NCBI RefSeq assembly: GCF_051014685.1
Contig: NW_027478922.1
Location: 186,001-250,000, forward strand
Length of the DNA: 64,000 nucleotides
Reading direction: 5' to 3'
From: Ptiloglossa arizonensis
Lineage: Eukaryota > Arthropoda > Insecta > Hymenoptera > Colletidae
The position numbers were made by a program, and so were the translations under genes. Positions 25,375-38,670 of the stretch are shown here, piece by piece (positions within the stretch are counted from its first letter, which is position 1; the number at the start of each line of letters is the position of its first letter). The notes under the pieces are model-generated. The model saw only the letters and a list, made by a program, of their open reading frames with translations, did no database searches and was not told the origin of the DNA.

Positions 25375-28300
25375 CAATCCGCAAAATTTCTGTTGCATCT
25401 GAGAGTAGAAACTCACCCGATTACAACGGTATGCGTACTTTTCCCCTAGGCCGTTCTAGTTATTCGTTTCGAGCATCAGAACTGCGAAAATTTTGAGTTT
25501 CTCAAGCGTTTCTTTCCTCCAAACTGCCATATCTCGCGAACGGATTGACTAATCCGCAAAATTTCGGTGGCATCTGAAAGTAGAAACTCGCCCGATTACA
25601 ACGGTATGCGTACTTTTCCCCTAGTCCGTTCTAGTTATTCGTTTCGAGCATCAGAACTGCGAAAATTTTGAGTTTCTCAAGCGTTTCTTACCTCCAAACT
25701 GCCATATCTCGCGAACGGATTGACTAATCCGCAAAATTTCTGTTGCATCTGAAAGTAGAAACTCGCCCAATTACAACGGTATGCGTACTTTTCCCCTAGG
25801 CCGTTCTAGTTATTCGTTTCGAGCATCAGAACTGCGAAAATTTTGAGTTTCTCAAGCGTTTCTTACCTCCAAACTGCCATATCTCGCGAATGAATTGACC
25901 AATCCGCAAAATTTCTGTTGCATCTGAAAGTAGAAGCTCGCCCGATTACAACGGTGTGCGTACTTTTCCCCTAGGCCGTTCTAGTTATTCGTTTCGGGCA
26001 TCAGAACTGCGAAAATTTTGAGTTTCTCAAGCATTTCTTACTTCCAAACTGCCATATCTCGCGAACGGATTGACCAATCCGCAAAATTTCTGTTGCATCT
26101 GAAAGTAGAAACTCGCCCGATTACAACTGTTTGCGTACTTTTCGCCTAGTCCGTTCTAGTTATTCGTTTCGAACATCAGAACTGTGAAAATTTTGAGTTT
26201 CTCAACCGTTTCTTACATCCAAACTGCCATATCTCGCGAACGGATTGACCAATCCGCAAAATTTCTGATGCATCTGAAAGTAGAAACTCGCCCGATTACA
26301 ACGGTATGCATACTTTTCCCCTAGGCCGTTCTAGTTATTCATTTCGTGCATCAGAACTGCGAAAATTTTGAGTTTCTCAAGCGTTTCTTACCTCCAAACT
26401 GCCATATCTTGCGAAGGGATTGACCAATCCGCAAAATTTCTGTTGCATCTGAAAGTAGAAGCTCGCCCGATTACAACGGTGTGCGTACTTTTCCCCTAGG
26501 CCGTTCTAGTTATTCGTTTCGAACATCAGAACTGTGAAAATTTTGAGTTTCTCAACCGTTTCTTACATCCAAACTGCCATATCTCGCGAACGGATTGAAC
26601 AATCCGCAAAATTTCGAATGCATCTGAAAGTAGAAACTCGCCCGATTACAACGGTATGCGTACTTTTCCCCTAGGCCGTTCTAGTTATTCGTTCCGAGCA
26701 TCAGAACTGCGAAAATGTTGAGTTTCCCAAGCGTTTCTTACCTACAAACTGCCATATCTCGCGAACGGATTGACCAATCCTCAAAATTTCTGTTGCATCT
26801 GAAAGTAGAAACTCGCCCGATTACAACGGTATGCGTACTATTCCCCTAGGCCGTTCTAGTTATTCATTTCGTGCATCAGAACTGCGAAAATTTTGAGTTT
26901 CTCAAGCGTTTCTTACCTCCAAACTGCCATATCTTGCGAAGGGATTGACCAATCCGCAAAATTTCTGTTGCATCTGAAAGTAGAAGCTCGCCCGATTACA
27001 ACGGTGTGCGTACTTTTCCCCTAGGCCGTTCTAGTTATTCGTTTCGAGCATCAGAACTGCGAAAATTTTGAATTTCTCAAGCGTTTCTTACATCCAAACT
27101 GCCATATCTCGCGAACGGGTTGACCAATCCGCAAAATTTCTGTTGCATCTGAAAGTAGAAACTCGCCCGATTACAACTGTATGCGTACTTTTCCCCTAGT
27201 CCGTTCTAGTTATTCGTTTCGAGCATCAGAACTGCGAAAATTTTGAGTTTCTGAAGCGTTTCTTACATCCAAACTGCCATATCTCGCGAACGGATTGACC
27301 AATCCGCAAAATTTCTGTTGCATCTGAAAGTAGAAACTCGCTCGATTACGACGATATGCGTACTTTTCCCCTAGACCGTTCTAGTTATGCTTGTCGATCA
27401 TCAGAACCTCGAAAATTTTGAGTTTCTCAAACGTTTCTTACCTCCAAACTGCCATATCTCGCGAACGGATTGACCAATCCGCAAAATTTCTGTTGCATCT
27501 GAAAGTAGAAACTCGGCCGATTACAACGGTATGCGTACTTTTCCCCTAGGCCGTTCTAGTTATTCGTTTCGAGCATCAGAACTGCGAAAATGTTGAGTTT
27601 CTCAAGCGTTTCTTACCTACAAACTGCCATATCTCGCGAACGGATTGACCAATCCTCAAAATTTCTGTTGCATCTGAAAGTAGAAACTCGCCCGATTACA
27701 ACGGTATGCGTACTTTTCCCCTAGGCCGTTCTAGTTATTCGTTTCGAGCATCAGAACTGCGAAAATTTTGAGTTTCTGAAGCGTTTCTTACCTCCAAACT
27801 GCCATATCTCGCGAACGGATTGATCAATCCGCAAAATTTCTGTTGCATCTGAGAGTAGAAACTCGCCCGATTACAACGGTATGCGTACTTTTCCCCTAGG
27901 CCGTTCTAGTTATTCGTTTCGAGCATCAGAACTGCGAAAATTTTGAGTTTCTCAAGCGTTTCTTTCCTCCAAACTGCCATATCTCGCGAACGGATTGACT
28001 AATCCGCAAAATTTCGGTGGCATCTGAAAGTAGAAACTCGCCCGATTACAACGGTATGCGTACTTTTCCCCTAGTCCGTTCTAGTTATTCGTTTCGAGCA
28101 TCAGAACTGCGAAAATTTTGAGTTTCTCAAGCGTTTCTTACCTCCAAACTGCCATATCTCGCGAACGGATTGACTAATCCGCAAAATTTCTGTTGCATCT
28201 GAAAGTAGAAACTCGCCCAATTACAACGGTATGCGTACTTTTCCCCTAGGCCGTTCTAGTTATTCGTTTCGAGCATCAGAACTGCGAAAATTTTGAGTTT

Positions 28301-28965
28301 CTCAAGCGTTTCTTACCTCCAAACTGCCATATCTCGCGAATGGATTGACCAATCCGCAAAATTTCTGTTGCATCTGAAAGTAGAAGCTCGCCCGATTACA
28401 ACGGTGTGCGTACTTTTCCCCTAGGCCGTTCTAGTTATTCGTTTCGAGCATCAGAACTGCGAAAATTTTGAGTTTCTCAAGCATTTCTTACTTCCAAACT
28501 GCCATATCTCGCGAACGGATTGACCAATCCGCAAAATTTCTGTTGCATCTGAAAGTAGAAACTCGTCCGATTACAACTGTTTGCGTACTTTTCGCCTAGT
28601 CCGTTCTAGTTATTCGTTTCGAACATCAGAACTGTGAAAACTTTGAGTTTCTCAACCGTTTCTTACATCCAAACTGCCATATCTCGCGAACGGATTGACC
28701 AATCCGCAAAATTTCTGATGCATCTGAAAGTAGAAACTCGCCCGATTACAACGGTATGCGTACTTTTCCCCTAGGCCGTTCTAGTTATTCATTTCGTGCA
28801 TCAGAACTGCGAAAATTTTGAGTTTCTCAAGCGTTTCTTACCTCCAAACTGCCATATCTTGCGAAGGGATTGACCAATCCGCAAAATTTCTGTTGCATCT
28901 GAAAGTAGAAGCTCGCCCGATTACAACGGTGTGCGTACTTTTCCCCTAGGCCGTTCTAGTTATTC
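25375..28965. repeat. Module copies 14 monomers apart
   Basis: About 25375-26515 matches 27825-28965 at 2450 bp: tttcggtggc 25564 and 28014, cccaatta 25766 and 28216, actgtttgcg 26126 and 28576, then attcatttcgtgc and cttgcgaaggg. The left part also matches 22400-23325 at 2975 bp (17 monomers). After about 26515 and 28965 the copies diverge (gaacatc versus gcattag). Confidence 0.85.
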
Positions 28966-31320
28966 GTTTCGAGCATTAGAACTGCGAAAATTTTGAGTTT
29001 CCCAAGCGTTTCTTACATCCAAACTGCCATATTTCGCGAATGGATTGACCAATCCGCAATATTTCTGTTGCATCTGAAAGTAGAAGCTCGCCCGATTACA
29101 ACGGTGTGCGTACTTTTCCCCTAGGCCTTTCTAGTTATTCGTTTCGAGCATCAGAACTGCGAAAATTTTGAGTTTCTCAAGCATTTCTTACTTCCAAACT
29201 GCCATATCTCGCGAACGGATTGACCAATCCGCAAAATTTCTGTTGCATCTGAAAGTAGAAACTCGCCCGATTACAACTGTATGCGTACTTTTCGCCTAGT
29301 CCGTTCTAGTTATTCGTTTCGAACATCAGAACTGTGAAAATTTTGAGTTTCTCAACCGTTTCTTACATCCAAACTGCCATATCTCGCGAACGGATTGACC
29401 AATCCGCAAAATTTCTGATGCATCTGAAAGTAGAAACTCGCCCGATTACAACGGTATGCGTACTTTTCCCCTAGGCCGTTCTAGTTATTCTATTCGAGCA
29501 TCAGAACTGCGAAAATTTTGAGTTTCTCAAGCGTTTCTTACTTCCAAACTGCCATATCTCGCGAACGGATTGACCAATCCGCAAAATTTCTGATGCATCT
29601 GAAAGTAGAAACTCGCCCGATTACAACGGTATGCGTACTTTTCCCCTAGGCCGCTCTAGTTATTCGTTTCGAGCATCAAAACTGCGAAAATTTTGTGTTT
29701 CTCAAGTGTTTCATAATTCCAAACTGCCATATCTCGCGAACGGATTGACCAATCCGCAAAATTTCTGTTGCATCTGAGAGTAGAAACTCGCCCGATTACA
29801 ACGGTATGCGTACTTTTCCCCTAGGCCGTTCTAGTTATTCGTTTCGAGCATCAGAACTGCGAAAATTTTGAGTTTCTCAAGCGTTTCTTTCCTCCAAACT
29901 GCCATATCTCGCGAACGGATTGACTAATCCGCAAAATTTCGGTGGCATCTGAAGGTAGAAACTCGCCCGATTACAAAGGTATGCGTACTTTTCCCCTAGG
30001 CCGTTCTAGTTATTCGTTTCGAGCATCAGAACTGCGAAAATTTTGAGTTTCTCAAGCGTTTCTTACCTCCAAACTGCCATATCTCGCGAACGGATTGACC
30101 AATCCGCAAAATTTCTGTTGCATCTGAAAGTAGAAACTCGCCCGATTACAACTGTATGCGTACTTTTCGCCTAGTCCGTTCTAGTTATTCGTTTCGAACA
30201 TCAGAACTGTGAAAATTTTAAGTTTCTCAACCGTTTCTTACATCCAAACTGCCATATCTCGCGAACGGATTGACCAATCCGCAAAATTTCTGATGCATCT
30301 GAAAGTAGAAACTCGCCCGACTACAACGGTATGCGTACTTTTCCCCTAGGCCGTTCTAGTTATTCGTTTCGAGCATCAGAACTGCGAAAATGTTGAGTTT
30401 CCCAAGCGTTTCTTACCTACAAACTGCCATATCGCGCGAACGGATTGACCAATCCTCAAAATTTCTGTTGCAACTGAAAGTAGAAACTCGCCCGATTACA
30501 ACGGTATGCGTACTTTTCCCCTAGGACGTTCTAGTTATTCATTTCGTGCATCAGAACTGCGAAAATTTTGAGTTTCTCAAGCGTTTCTTACCTCCAAACT
30601 GCCATATCTTGCGAAGGGATTGACCAATCCGCAAAATTTCTGTTGCATCTGAAAGTAGAAGCTCGCCCGATTACAACGGTGTGCGTACTTTTCCCCTAGG
30701 CCGTTCTAGTTATTCGTTTCGAGCATCAGAACTGCGAAAATTTTGAATTTCTCAAGCGTTTCTTACATCCAAACTGCCATATCTCGCGAACGGATTGACC
30801 AATCCGCAAAATTTCTGTTGCATCTGAAAGTAGAAACTCGCCCGATTACAACTGTATGCGTACTTTTCCCCTAGTCCGTTCTAGTTATTCGTGTCGAGCA
30901 TCAGAACTGCGAAAATTTTGAGTTTCTGAAGCGTTTCTTACCTCCAAACTGCCATATCTCGCGAACGGATTGACCAATCCGCAAAATTTCTGTTGCATCT
31001 GAAAGTAGAAACTCGTCCGATTACGACGGTATGCGTACTTTTCCCCTAGACCGTTCTAGTTATGCTTGTCGATCATCAGAACTGCGAAAATTTTGAGTTT
31101 CTCAAACGTTTCTTACCTCCAAACTGCCATATCTCGCGAACGGATTGACCAATCCGCAAAATTTCTGTTGCATCTGAAAGTAGAAACTCGGCCGATTACA
31201 ACGGTATGCGTACTTTTCCCCTAGGCCGTTCTAGTTATTCGTTTCGAGCATCAGAACTGCGAAAATGTTGAGTTTCTCAAGCGTTTCTTACCTACAAACT
31301 GCCATATCTCGCGAACGGAT

Positions 31321-32660
31321 TGAGCAATCCTCAAAATTTCTGTTGCATCTGAAAGTAGAAACTCGCGCGATTACAACGGTATGCGTACTTTTCCCCTAGG
31401 TCGTTCTAGTTATTCGTTTCGAGCATCAGAACTGCGAAAATTTTGAGTTTCACAAGCGTTTCTTACCTCGAAACTGCCATATCTCGCGAACGGATTGACC
31501 AGTGCGCAAAATTTCTGTTGCATCTGAAAGTAGAAACTCGCCCGATTACAACGGTATGCGTACTTTTCCCCTAGGCCGTTCTAGTTATTCGTTTCGAGCA
31601 TCAGAACTGCGAAAATGTTGAGTTTCTCAAGCGTTTCTTACCTCCAAACTGCCATATTTCGCGAATGGATTGACCAATCCGCAAAATTTCTGTTGCATCT
31701 GAAAGTAGAAGCTCGCCCGATTACAACGGTGTGCGTACTTTTCCCCTAGGCCGTTCTAGTTATTCGTTTCGAGCATCAGGACTGCGAAAATTTTGAGTTT
31801 CTCAAGCGTTTCTTACTTCCAAACTGCCATATCTCGCGAACAGATTGACCAATCCGCAAAATTTCTGTTGCATCTGAAAGTAGAAACTCGCCCGATTACA
31901 ACTGGATGCGTACTTTTCCCCTAGTCCGTTCTAGTTATTCGTTTCGAGCATCAGAACTGCGAAAATTTTGAGTTTCTCAAGCGTTTCTTACCTCCAAACT
32001 GCCATATCTCGCGAACGGATTGACCAATCCGCAAAATTTCTGTTGCATCTGAAAGTAGAAACTCGCCCGATTACAACGGTATGCGTACTTTTCCCCTAGG
32101 CTGTTCTAGTTATTCGTTTCGAGCATCAGAACTGCGAAAATGTTGAGTTTCTCAAGCGTTTCTTACCTCCAAACTGCCATATCTCGCGAATGGATTGACC
32201 AATCCGCAAAATTTCTGTTGCATCTGAAAGTAGAAGCTCGCCCGATTACAACGGTATGCGTACTTTTCCCCTAGGCCGTTCTAGTTATTCGTTTCGAGCA
32301 TCAGAACTGCCAAAATTTTGAGTTTCTCAAGCGTTTCTTACTTCCAAACTGCCATACCTCGCGAACAGATTGACCAATCCGCAAAATTTCTGTTGCATCT
32401 GAAAGTAGAAACTCGTCCGATTACAACGGTATGCGTACTTTTCCCCTAGGCAGTTCTAGTTAATCGTTTCGAGCATCAGAACTGCGAAAATTTTGAGTTT
32501 CTCAAGCGTTTCTTAGCTCCAAACTGCCATATCTCGCGAACGGATTGACCACTCCGCAAAATTTCCGTTGCATCTGAAAGTAGAAAGTCGCCCGATTACA
32601 ACGGTATGCGTACTTTTCCCCTAGACCGTTCTAGTTATGCTTGTCGAGCATCAGAACTGC
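31321..32660. repeat. Zone II block copy 1
   Basis: The eight-monomer block from tgagcaatcc to tgcttgtcgagc. It carries actggatgcg, shared only with copy 2. It contains the first ggcagttctagttaatcg monomer in the window (32450). The following monomer has ctccagtgtttcataattcc, joining the block to a zone I type module. Confidence 0.85.
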
Positions 32661-34470
32661 GAAAATTTTGTGTTTCTCCAGTGTTTCATAATTCCAAACT
32701 GCCATATCTCGCGAACGGATTGACCAATCCGCAAAATTTCTGTTGCATCTGAGAGTAGAAACTCGCCCGATTACAACGGTATGCGTACTTTTCCCCTAGG
32801 CCGTTCTAGTTATTCGTTTCGAGCATCAGAACTGCGAAAATTTTGAGTTTCTCAAGCGTTTCTTTCCTCCAAACTGCCATATCTCGCGAACGGATTGACT
32901 AATCCGCAAAATTTCGGTGGCATCTGAAGGTAGAAACTCGCCCGATTACAACGGTATGCGTACTTTTCCTCTAGGCCGTTCTAGTTATTCGTTTCGAGCA
33001 TCAGAACTGCGAAAATTTTGAGTTTCTCAAGCGTTTCTTACCTCCAAACTGCCATACCTCGCGAACGGATTGACCAATCCGCAAATTTTCTGTTGCATCT
33101 GAAAGTAGAAACTCGCCCGATTACAACTGTATGCGTACTTTTCGCCTAGTCCGTTCTAGCTTTTCGTTTAGAACATCAGAACTGTGAAAATTTTAAGTTT
33201 CTCAACCGTTTCTTACCTCCAAACTGCCATATCTCGCGAACGGATTGACCAATCCGCAAAATTTCTGTTGCATCTGAAAGTAGAAACTCGCCCGATTACG
33301 ACGGTATGCGTACTTTTCCCCTAGACCGTTCTAGTTATGCTTGTCGATCATCAGAACTGCGAAAATTTTGAGTTTCTCAAACGTTTCTTACCTCCAAACT
33401 GCCATATCTCGCGAACGGATTGACCAATCCGCAAAATTTCTGTTGCATCTGAAAGTAGAAACTCGGCCGATTACAACGGTATGCGTACTTTTCCCCTAGG
33501 CCGTTCTAGTTATTCGTTTCGAGCATCAGAACTGCGAAAATGTTGAGTTTCTCAAGCGTTTCTTACCTACAAACTGCCATATCTCGCGAACGGATTGACC
33601 AATCCGCAAAATTTCTGTTGCATCTGAAAGTAGAAACTCGCCCGATTACAACTGTATGCGTACTTTTCGCCTAGTCCGTTCTAGTTATTCGTTTCGAACA
33701 TCAGAACTGTGAAAATTTTAAGTTTCTCAACCGTTTCTTACATCCAAACTGCCATATCTCGCGAACGGATTGACCAATCCGCAAAATTTCTGTTGCAACT
33801 GAAAGTAGAAACTCGCCCGATTACAACGGTATGCGTACTTTTCCCCTAGGACGTTCTAGTTATTCATTTCGTGCATCAGAACTGCGAAAATTTTGAGTTT
33901 CTCAAGCGTTTCTTACCTCCAAACTGCCATATCTTGCGAAGGGATTGACCAATCCGCAAAATTTCTGTTGCATCTGAAAGTAGAAGCTCGCCCGATTACA
34001 ACGGTGTGCGTACTTTTCCCCTAGGCCGTTCTAGTTATTCGTTTCGAGCATCAGAACTGCGAAAATTTTGAATTTCTCAAGCGTTTCTTACATCCAAACT
34101 GCCATATCTCGCGAACGGATTGACCAATCCGCAAAATTTCTGTTGCATCTGAAAGTAGAAACTCGCCCGATTACAACTGTATGCGTACTTTTCCCCTAGT
34201 CCGTTCTAGTTATGCTTGTCGATCATCAGAACTGCGAAAATTTTGAGTTTCTCAAACGTTTCTTACCTCCAAACTGCCATATCTCGCGAACGGATTGACC
34301 AATCCGCAAAATTTCTGTTGCATCTGAAAGTAGAAACTCGGCCGATTACAACGGTATGCGTACTTTTCCCCTAGGCCGTTCTAGTTATTCGTTTCGAGCA
34401 TCAGAACTGCGAAAATGTTGAGTTTCTCAAGCGTTTCTTACCTACAAACTGCCATATCTCGCGAACGGAT

Positions 34471-35810
34471 TGAGCAATCCTCAAAATTTCTGTTGCATCT
34501 GAAAGTAGAAACTCGCGCGATTACAACGGTATGCGTACTTTTCCCCTAGGTCGTTCTAGTTATTCGTTTCGAGCATCAGAACTGCGAAAATTTTGAGTTT
34601 CACAAGCGTTTCTTACCTCGAAACTGCCATATCTCGCGAACGGATTGACCAGTGCGCAAAATTTCTGTTGCATCTGAAAGTAGAAACTCGCCCGATTACA
34701 ACGGTATGCGTACTTTTCCCCTAGGCCGTTCTAGTTATTCGTTTCGAGCATCAGAACTGCGAAAATGTTGAGTTTCTCAAGCGTTTCTTACCTCCAAACT
34801 GCCATATTTCGCGAATGGATTGACCAATCCGCAAAATTTCTGTTGCATCTGAAAGTAGAAGCTCGCCCGATTACAACGGTGTGCGTACTTTTCCCCTAGG
34901 CCGTTCTAGTTATTCGTTTCGAGCATCAGGACTGCGAAAATTTTGAGTTTCTCAAGCGTTTCTTACTTCCAAACTGCCATATCTCGCGAACAGATTGACC
35001 AATCCGCAAAATTTCTGTTGCATCTGAAAGTAGAAACTCGCCCGATTACAACTGGATGCGTACTTTTCCCCTAGTCCGTTCTAGTTATTCGTTTCGAGCA
35101 TCAGAACTGCGAAAATTTTGAGTTTCTCAAGCGTTTCTTACCTCCAAACTGCCATATCTCGCGAACGGATTGACCAATCCGCAAAATTTCTGTTGCATCT
35201 GAAAGTAGAAACTCGCCCGATTACAACGGTATGCGTACTTTTCCCCTAGGCTGTTCTAGTTATTCGTTTCGAGCATCAGAACTGCGAAAATGTTGAGTTT
35301 CTCAAGCGTTTCTTACCTCCAAACTGCCATATCTCGCGAATGGATTGACCAATCCGCAAAATTTCTGTTGCATCTGAAAGTAGAAGCTCGCCCGATTACA
35401 ACGGTATGCGTACTTTTCCCCTAGGCCGTTCTAGTTATTCGTTTCGAGCATCAGAACTGCCAAAATTTTGAGTTTCTCGAGCGTTTCTTACTTCCAAACT
35501 GCCATACCTCGCGAACAGATTGACCAATCCGCAAAATTTCTGTTGCATCTGAAAGTAGAAACTCGTCCGATTACAACGGTATGCGTACTTTTCCCCTAGG
35601 CAGTTCTAGTTAATCGTTTCGAGCATCAGAACTGCGAAAATTTTGAGTTTCTCAAGCGTTTCTTAGCTCCAAACTGCCATATCTCGCGAACGGATTGACC
35701 ACTCCGCAAAATTTCTGTTGCATCTGAAAGTAGAAAGTCGCCCGATTACAACGGTATGCGTACTTTTCCCCTAGACCGTTCTAGTTATGCTTGTCGAGCA
35801 TCAGAACTGC
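34471..35810. repeat. Zone II block copy 2
   Basis: Same order of variants as copy 1, 3150 bp to the right, including actggatgcg. A visible difference is ctcgagcg for ctcaagcg near 35477. Confidence 0.85.
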
Positions 35811-36340
35811 GAAAATTTTGTGTTTCTCAAGTGTTTCATAATTCCAAACTGCCATATCTCGCGAACGGATTGACCAATCCGCAAAATTTCTGTTGCATCT
35901 GAGAGTAGAAACTCGCCCGATTACAACGGTATGCGTACTTTTCCCCTAGGCCGTTCTAGTTATTCGTTTCGAGCATCAGAACTGCGAAAATTTTGAGTTT
36001 CTCAAGCGTTTCTTTCCTCCAAACTGCCATATCTCGCGAACGGATTGACTAATCCGCAAAATTTCGGTGGCATCTGAAGGTAGAAACTCGCCCGATTACA
36101 ACGGTATGCGTACTTTTCCTCTAGGCCGTTCTAGTTATTCGTTTCGAGCATCAGAACTGCGAAAATTTTGAGTTTCTCAAGCGTTTCTTACCTCCAAACT
36201 GCCATACCTCGCGAACGGATTGACCAATCCGCAAAATTTCTGTTGCATCTGAAAGTAGAAACTCGCCCGATTACAACTGTATGCGTACTTTTCGCCTAGT
36301 CCGTTCTAGCTTTTCGTTTAGAACATCAGAACTGTGAAAA

Positions 36341-38670
36341 TTTTAAGTTTCTCAACCGTTTCTTACATCCAAACTGCCATATCTCGCGAACGGATTGACC
36401 AATCCGCAAAATTTCTGATGCATCTGAAAGTAGAAACTCGCCCGACTACAACGGTATGCGTACTTTTCCCCTAGGCCGTTCTAGTTATTCGTTTCGAGCA
36501 TCAGAACTGCGAAAATGTTGAGTTTCCCAAGCGTTTCTTACCTACAAACTGCCATATCGCGCGAACGGATTGACCAATCCTCAAAATTTCTGTTGCAACT
36601 GAAAGTAGAAACTCGCCCGATTACAACGGTATGCGTACTTTTCCCCTAGGACGTTCTAGTTATTCATTTCGTGCATCAGAACTGCGAAAATTTTGAGTTT
36701 CTCAAGCGTTTCTTACCTCCAAACTGCCATATCTTGCGAAGGGATTGACCAATCCGCAAAATTTCTGCTGCATCTGAAAGTAGAAGCTCGCCCGATTACA
36801 ACGGTGTGCGTACTTTTCCCCTAGGCCGTTCTAGTCATTCGTTTCGAGCATCAGAACTGCGAAAATTTTGAATTTCTCAAGCGTTTCTTACATCCAAACT
36901 GCCATATCTCGCGAACGGATTGACCAATCCGCAAAATTTCTGTTGCATCTGAAAGTAGAAACTCGCCCGATTACAACTGTATGCGTACTTTTCCCCTAGT
37001 CCGTTCTAGTTATTCGTGTCGAGCATCAGAACTGCGAAAATTTTGAGTTTCTGAAGCGTTTCTTACCTCCAAACTGCCATATCTCGCGAACGGATTGACC
37101 AATCCGCAAAATTTCTGTTGCATCTGAAAGTAGAAACTCGCCCGATTACGACGGTATGCGTACTTTTCCCCTAGACCGTTCTAGTTATGCTTGTCGATCA
37201 TCAGAACTGCGAAAATTTTGAGTTTCTCAAACGTTTCTTACCTCCAAACTGCCATATCTCGCGAACGGATTGACCAATCCGCAAAATTTCTGTTGCATCT
37301 GAAAGTAGAAACTCGGCCGATTACAACGGTATGCGTACTTTTCCCCTAGGCCGTTCTAGTTATTCGTTTCGAGCATCAGAACTGCGAAAATGTTGAGTTT
37401 CTCAAGCGTTTCTTACCTACAAACTGCCATATCTCGCGAACGGATTGACCAATCCGCAAAATTTCTGTTGCATCTGAAAGTAGAAACTCGCCCGATTACA
37501 ACTGTATGCGTACTTTTCGCCTAGTCCGTTCTAGTTATTCGTTTCGAACATCAGAACTGTGAAAATTTTAAGTTTCTCAACCGTTTCTTACATCCAAACT
37601 GCCATATCTCGCGAACGGATTGACCAATCCGCAAAATTTCTGATGCATCTGAAAGTAGAAACTCGCCCGACTACAACGGTATGCGTACTTTTCCCCTAGA
37701 CCGTTCTAGTTATTCGTTTCGAGCATCAGAACTGCGAAAATGTTGAGTTTCCCAAGCGTTTCTTACCTACAAACTGCCATATCGCGCGAACGGATTGACC
37801 AATCCTCAAAATTTCTGTTGCAACTGAAAGTAGAAACTCGCCCGATTACAACGGTATGCGTACTTTTCCCCTAGGACGTTCTAGTTATTCATTTCGTGCA
37901 TCAGAACTGCGAAAATTTTGAGTTTCTCAAGCGTTTCTTACCTCCAAACTGCCATATCTTGCGAAGGGATTGACCAATCCGCAAAATTTCTGTTGCATCT
38001 GAAAGTAGAAGCCCGCCCGATTACAACGGTGTGCGTACTTTTCCCCTAGGCCGTTCTAGTTATTCGTTTCGAGCATGAGAACTGCGAAAATTTTGAATTT
38101 CTCAAGCGTTTCTTACATCCAAACTGCCATATCTCGCGAACGGATTGACCAATCCGCAAAATTTCTGTTGCATCTGAAAGAAGAAACTCGCCCGATTACA
38201 ACTGTATGCGTACTTTTCCCCTAGTCCGTTCTAGTTATTCGTTTCGAGCATCAGAACTGCGAAAATTTTGAGTTTCTGAAGCGTTTCTTACCTCCAAACT
38301 GCCATATCTCGCGAACGGATTGACCAATCCGCAAAATTTCTGTTGCATCTGAAAGTAGAAACTCGTCCGATTACGACGGTATGCGTACTTTTCCCCTAGA
38401 CCGTTCTAGTTATGCTTGTCGATCATCAGAACTGCGAAAATTTTGAGTTTCTCAAACGTTTCTTACCTCCAAACTGCCATATCTCGCGAACGGATTGACC
38501 AATCCGCAAAATTTCTGTTGCATCTGAAAGTAGAAACTCGGCCGATTACAACGGTATGCGTACTTTTCCCCTAGGCCGTTCTAGTTATTCGTTTCGAGCA
38601 TCAGAACTGCGAAAATGTTGAGTTTCTCAAGCGTTTCTTACCTACAAACTGCCATATCTCGCGAACGGAT
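36341..38670. repeat. Tandem duplication of a 7-monomer unit (1225 bp)
   Basis: Markers repeat at 1225 bp: ttttaagttt at 36341 and 37566, cccgactaca at 36441 and 37666, then catatcgcgcg, gcaactg, aggacg, attcatttcgtgc, cttgcgaaggg, tctgaagcg, tgcttgtcgatc and actcggccg. The left copy ends in gaccaatccgc, while the right one ends in tgagcaatcctc and runs into block copy 3. A third start of this unit is at 40366. Confidence 0.88.

Larger units (their letters stand above)
1..30200. repeat. Array zone I, module with cataattcc/ggtggc/cccaatta markers
   Basis: This zone is defined by variants that travel together. In order, the module reads: cataattcc with catcaaaac; gatcaatcc with gagagtag; tctttcctcc; tttcggtggc; cccaatta; gaatggatt with agaagctcg and gtgtgcg; gcatttcttacttcc; actgtttgcg with tttcgcc, gaacatc and ctcaacc; then tttctgatgc. 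The ggtggc variant occurs near 7888, 8588, 10863, 12264, 13664, 17514, 18389, 20839, 22589, 25564, 28014, 29939, 32914 and 36064, and I find none later. The spacing between these is irregular (4 to 22 monomers). There is no gene in this interval. The right limit is gradual. Confidence 0.75.
31060..36365. repeat. Pair of copies 18 monomers apart (3150 bp)
   Basis: About 31060-33215 matches 34210-36365. The base change actggatgcg (31901 and 35051) is seen only in these two copies. Also shared are catcagga, ctgccaaa, catacctcg, ggcagttctagttaatcg, ttagctcc, gaaggtag with tttcctctag, and ctagcttttcgtttagaac (about 33158 and 36308). I saw only a few differences (for example ttccgtt versus ttctgtt, ctccagtg versus ctcaagtg). 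The left junction falls inside a monomer near 34205, where tagtccg joins tgcttgtcgatc. Confidence 0.9.
30200..37435. repeat. Copies 35 monomers apart flanking the 18-monomer duplication
   Basis: About 30200-31310 matches 36325-37435 at exactly 6125 bp. Shared private variants are cccgactaca (30316 and 36441), catatcgcgcg (about 30431 and 36556), gcaactg with aggacg, and attcgtgtcgagc (30891 and 37016). The match ends where one copy reads tgagcaatcc and the other gaccaatcc. Confidence 0.85.
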
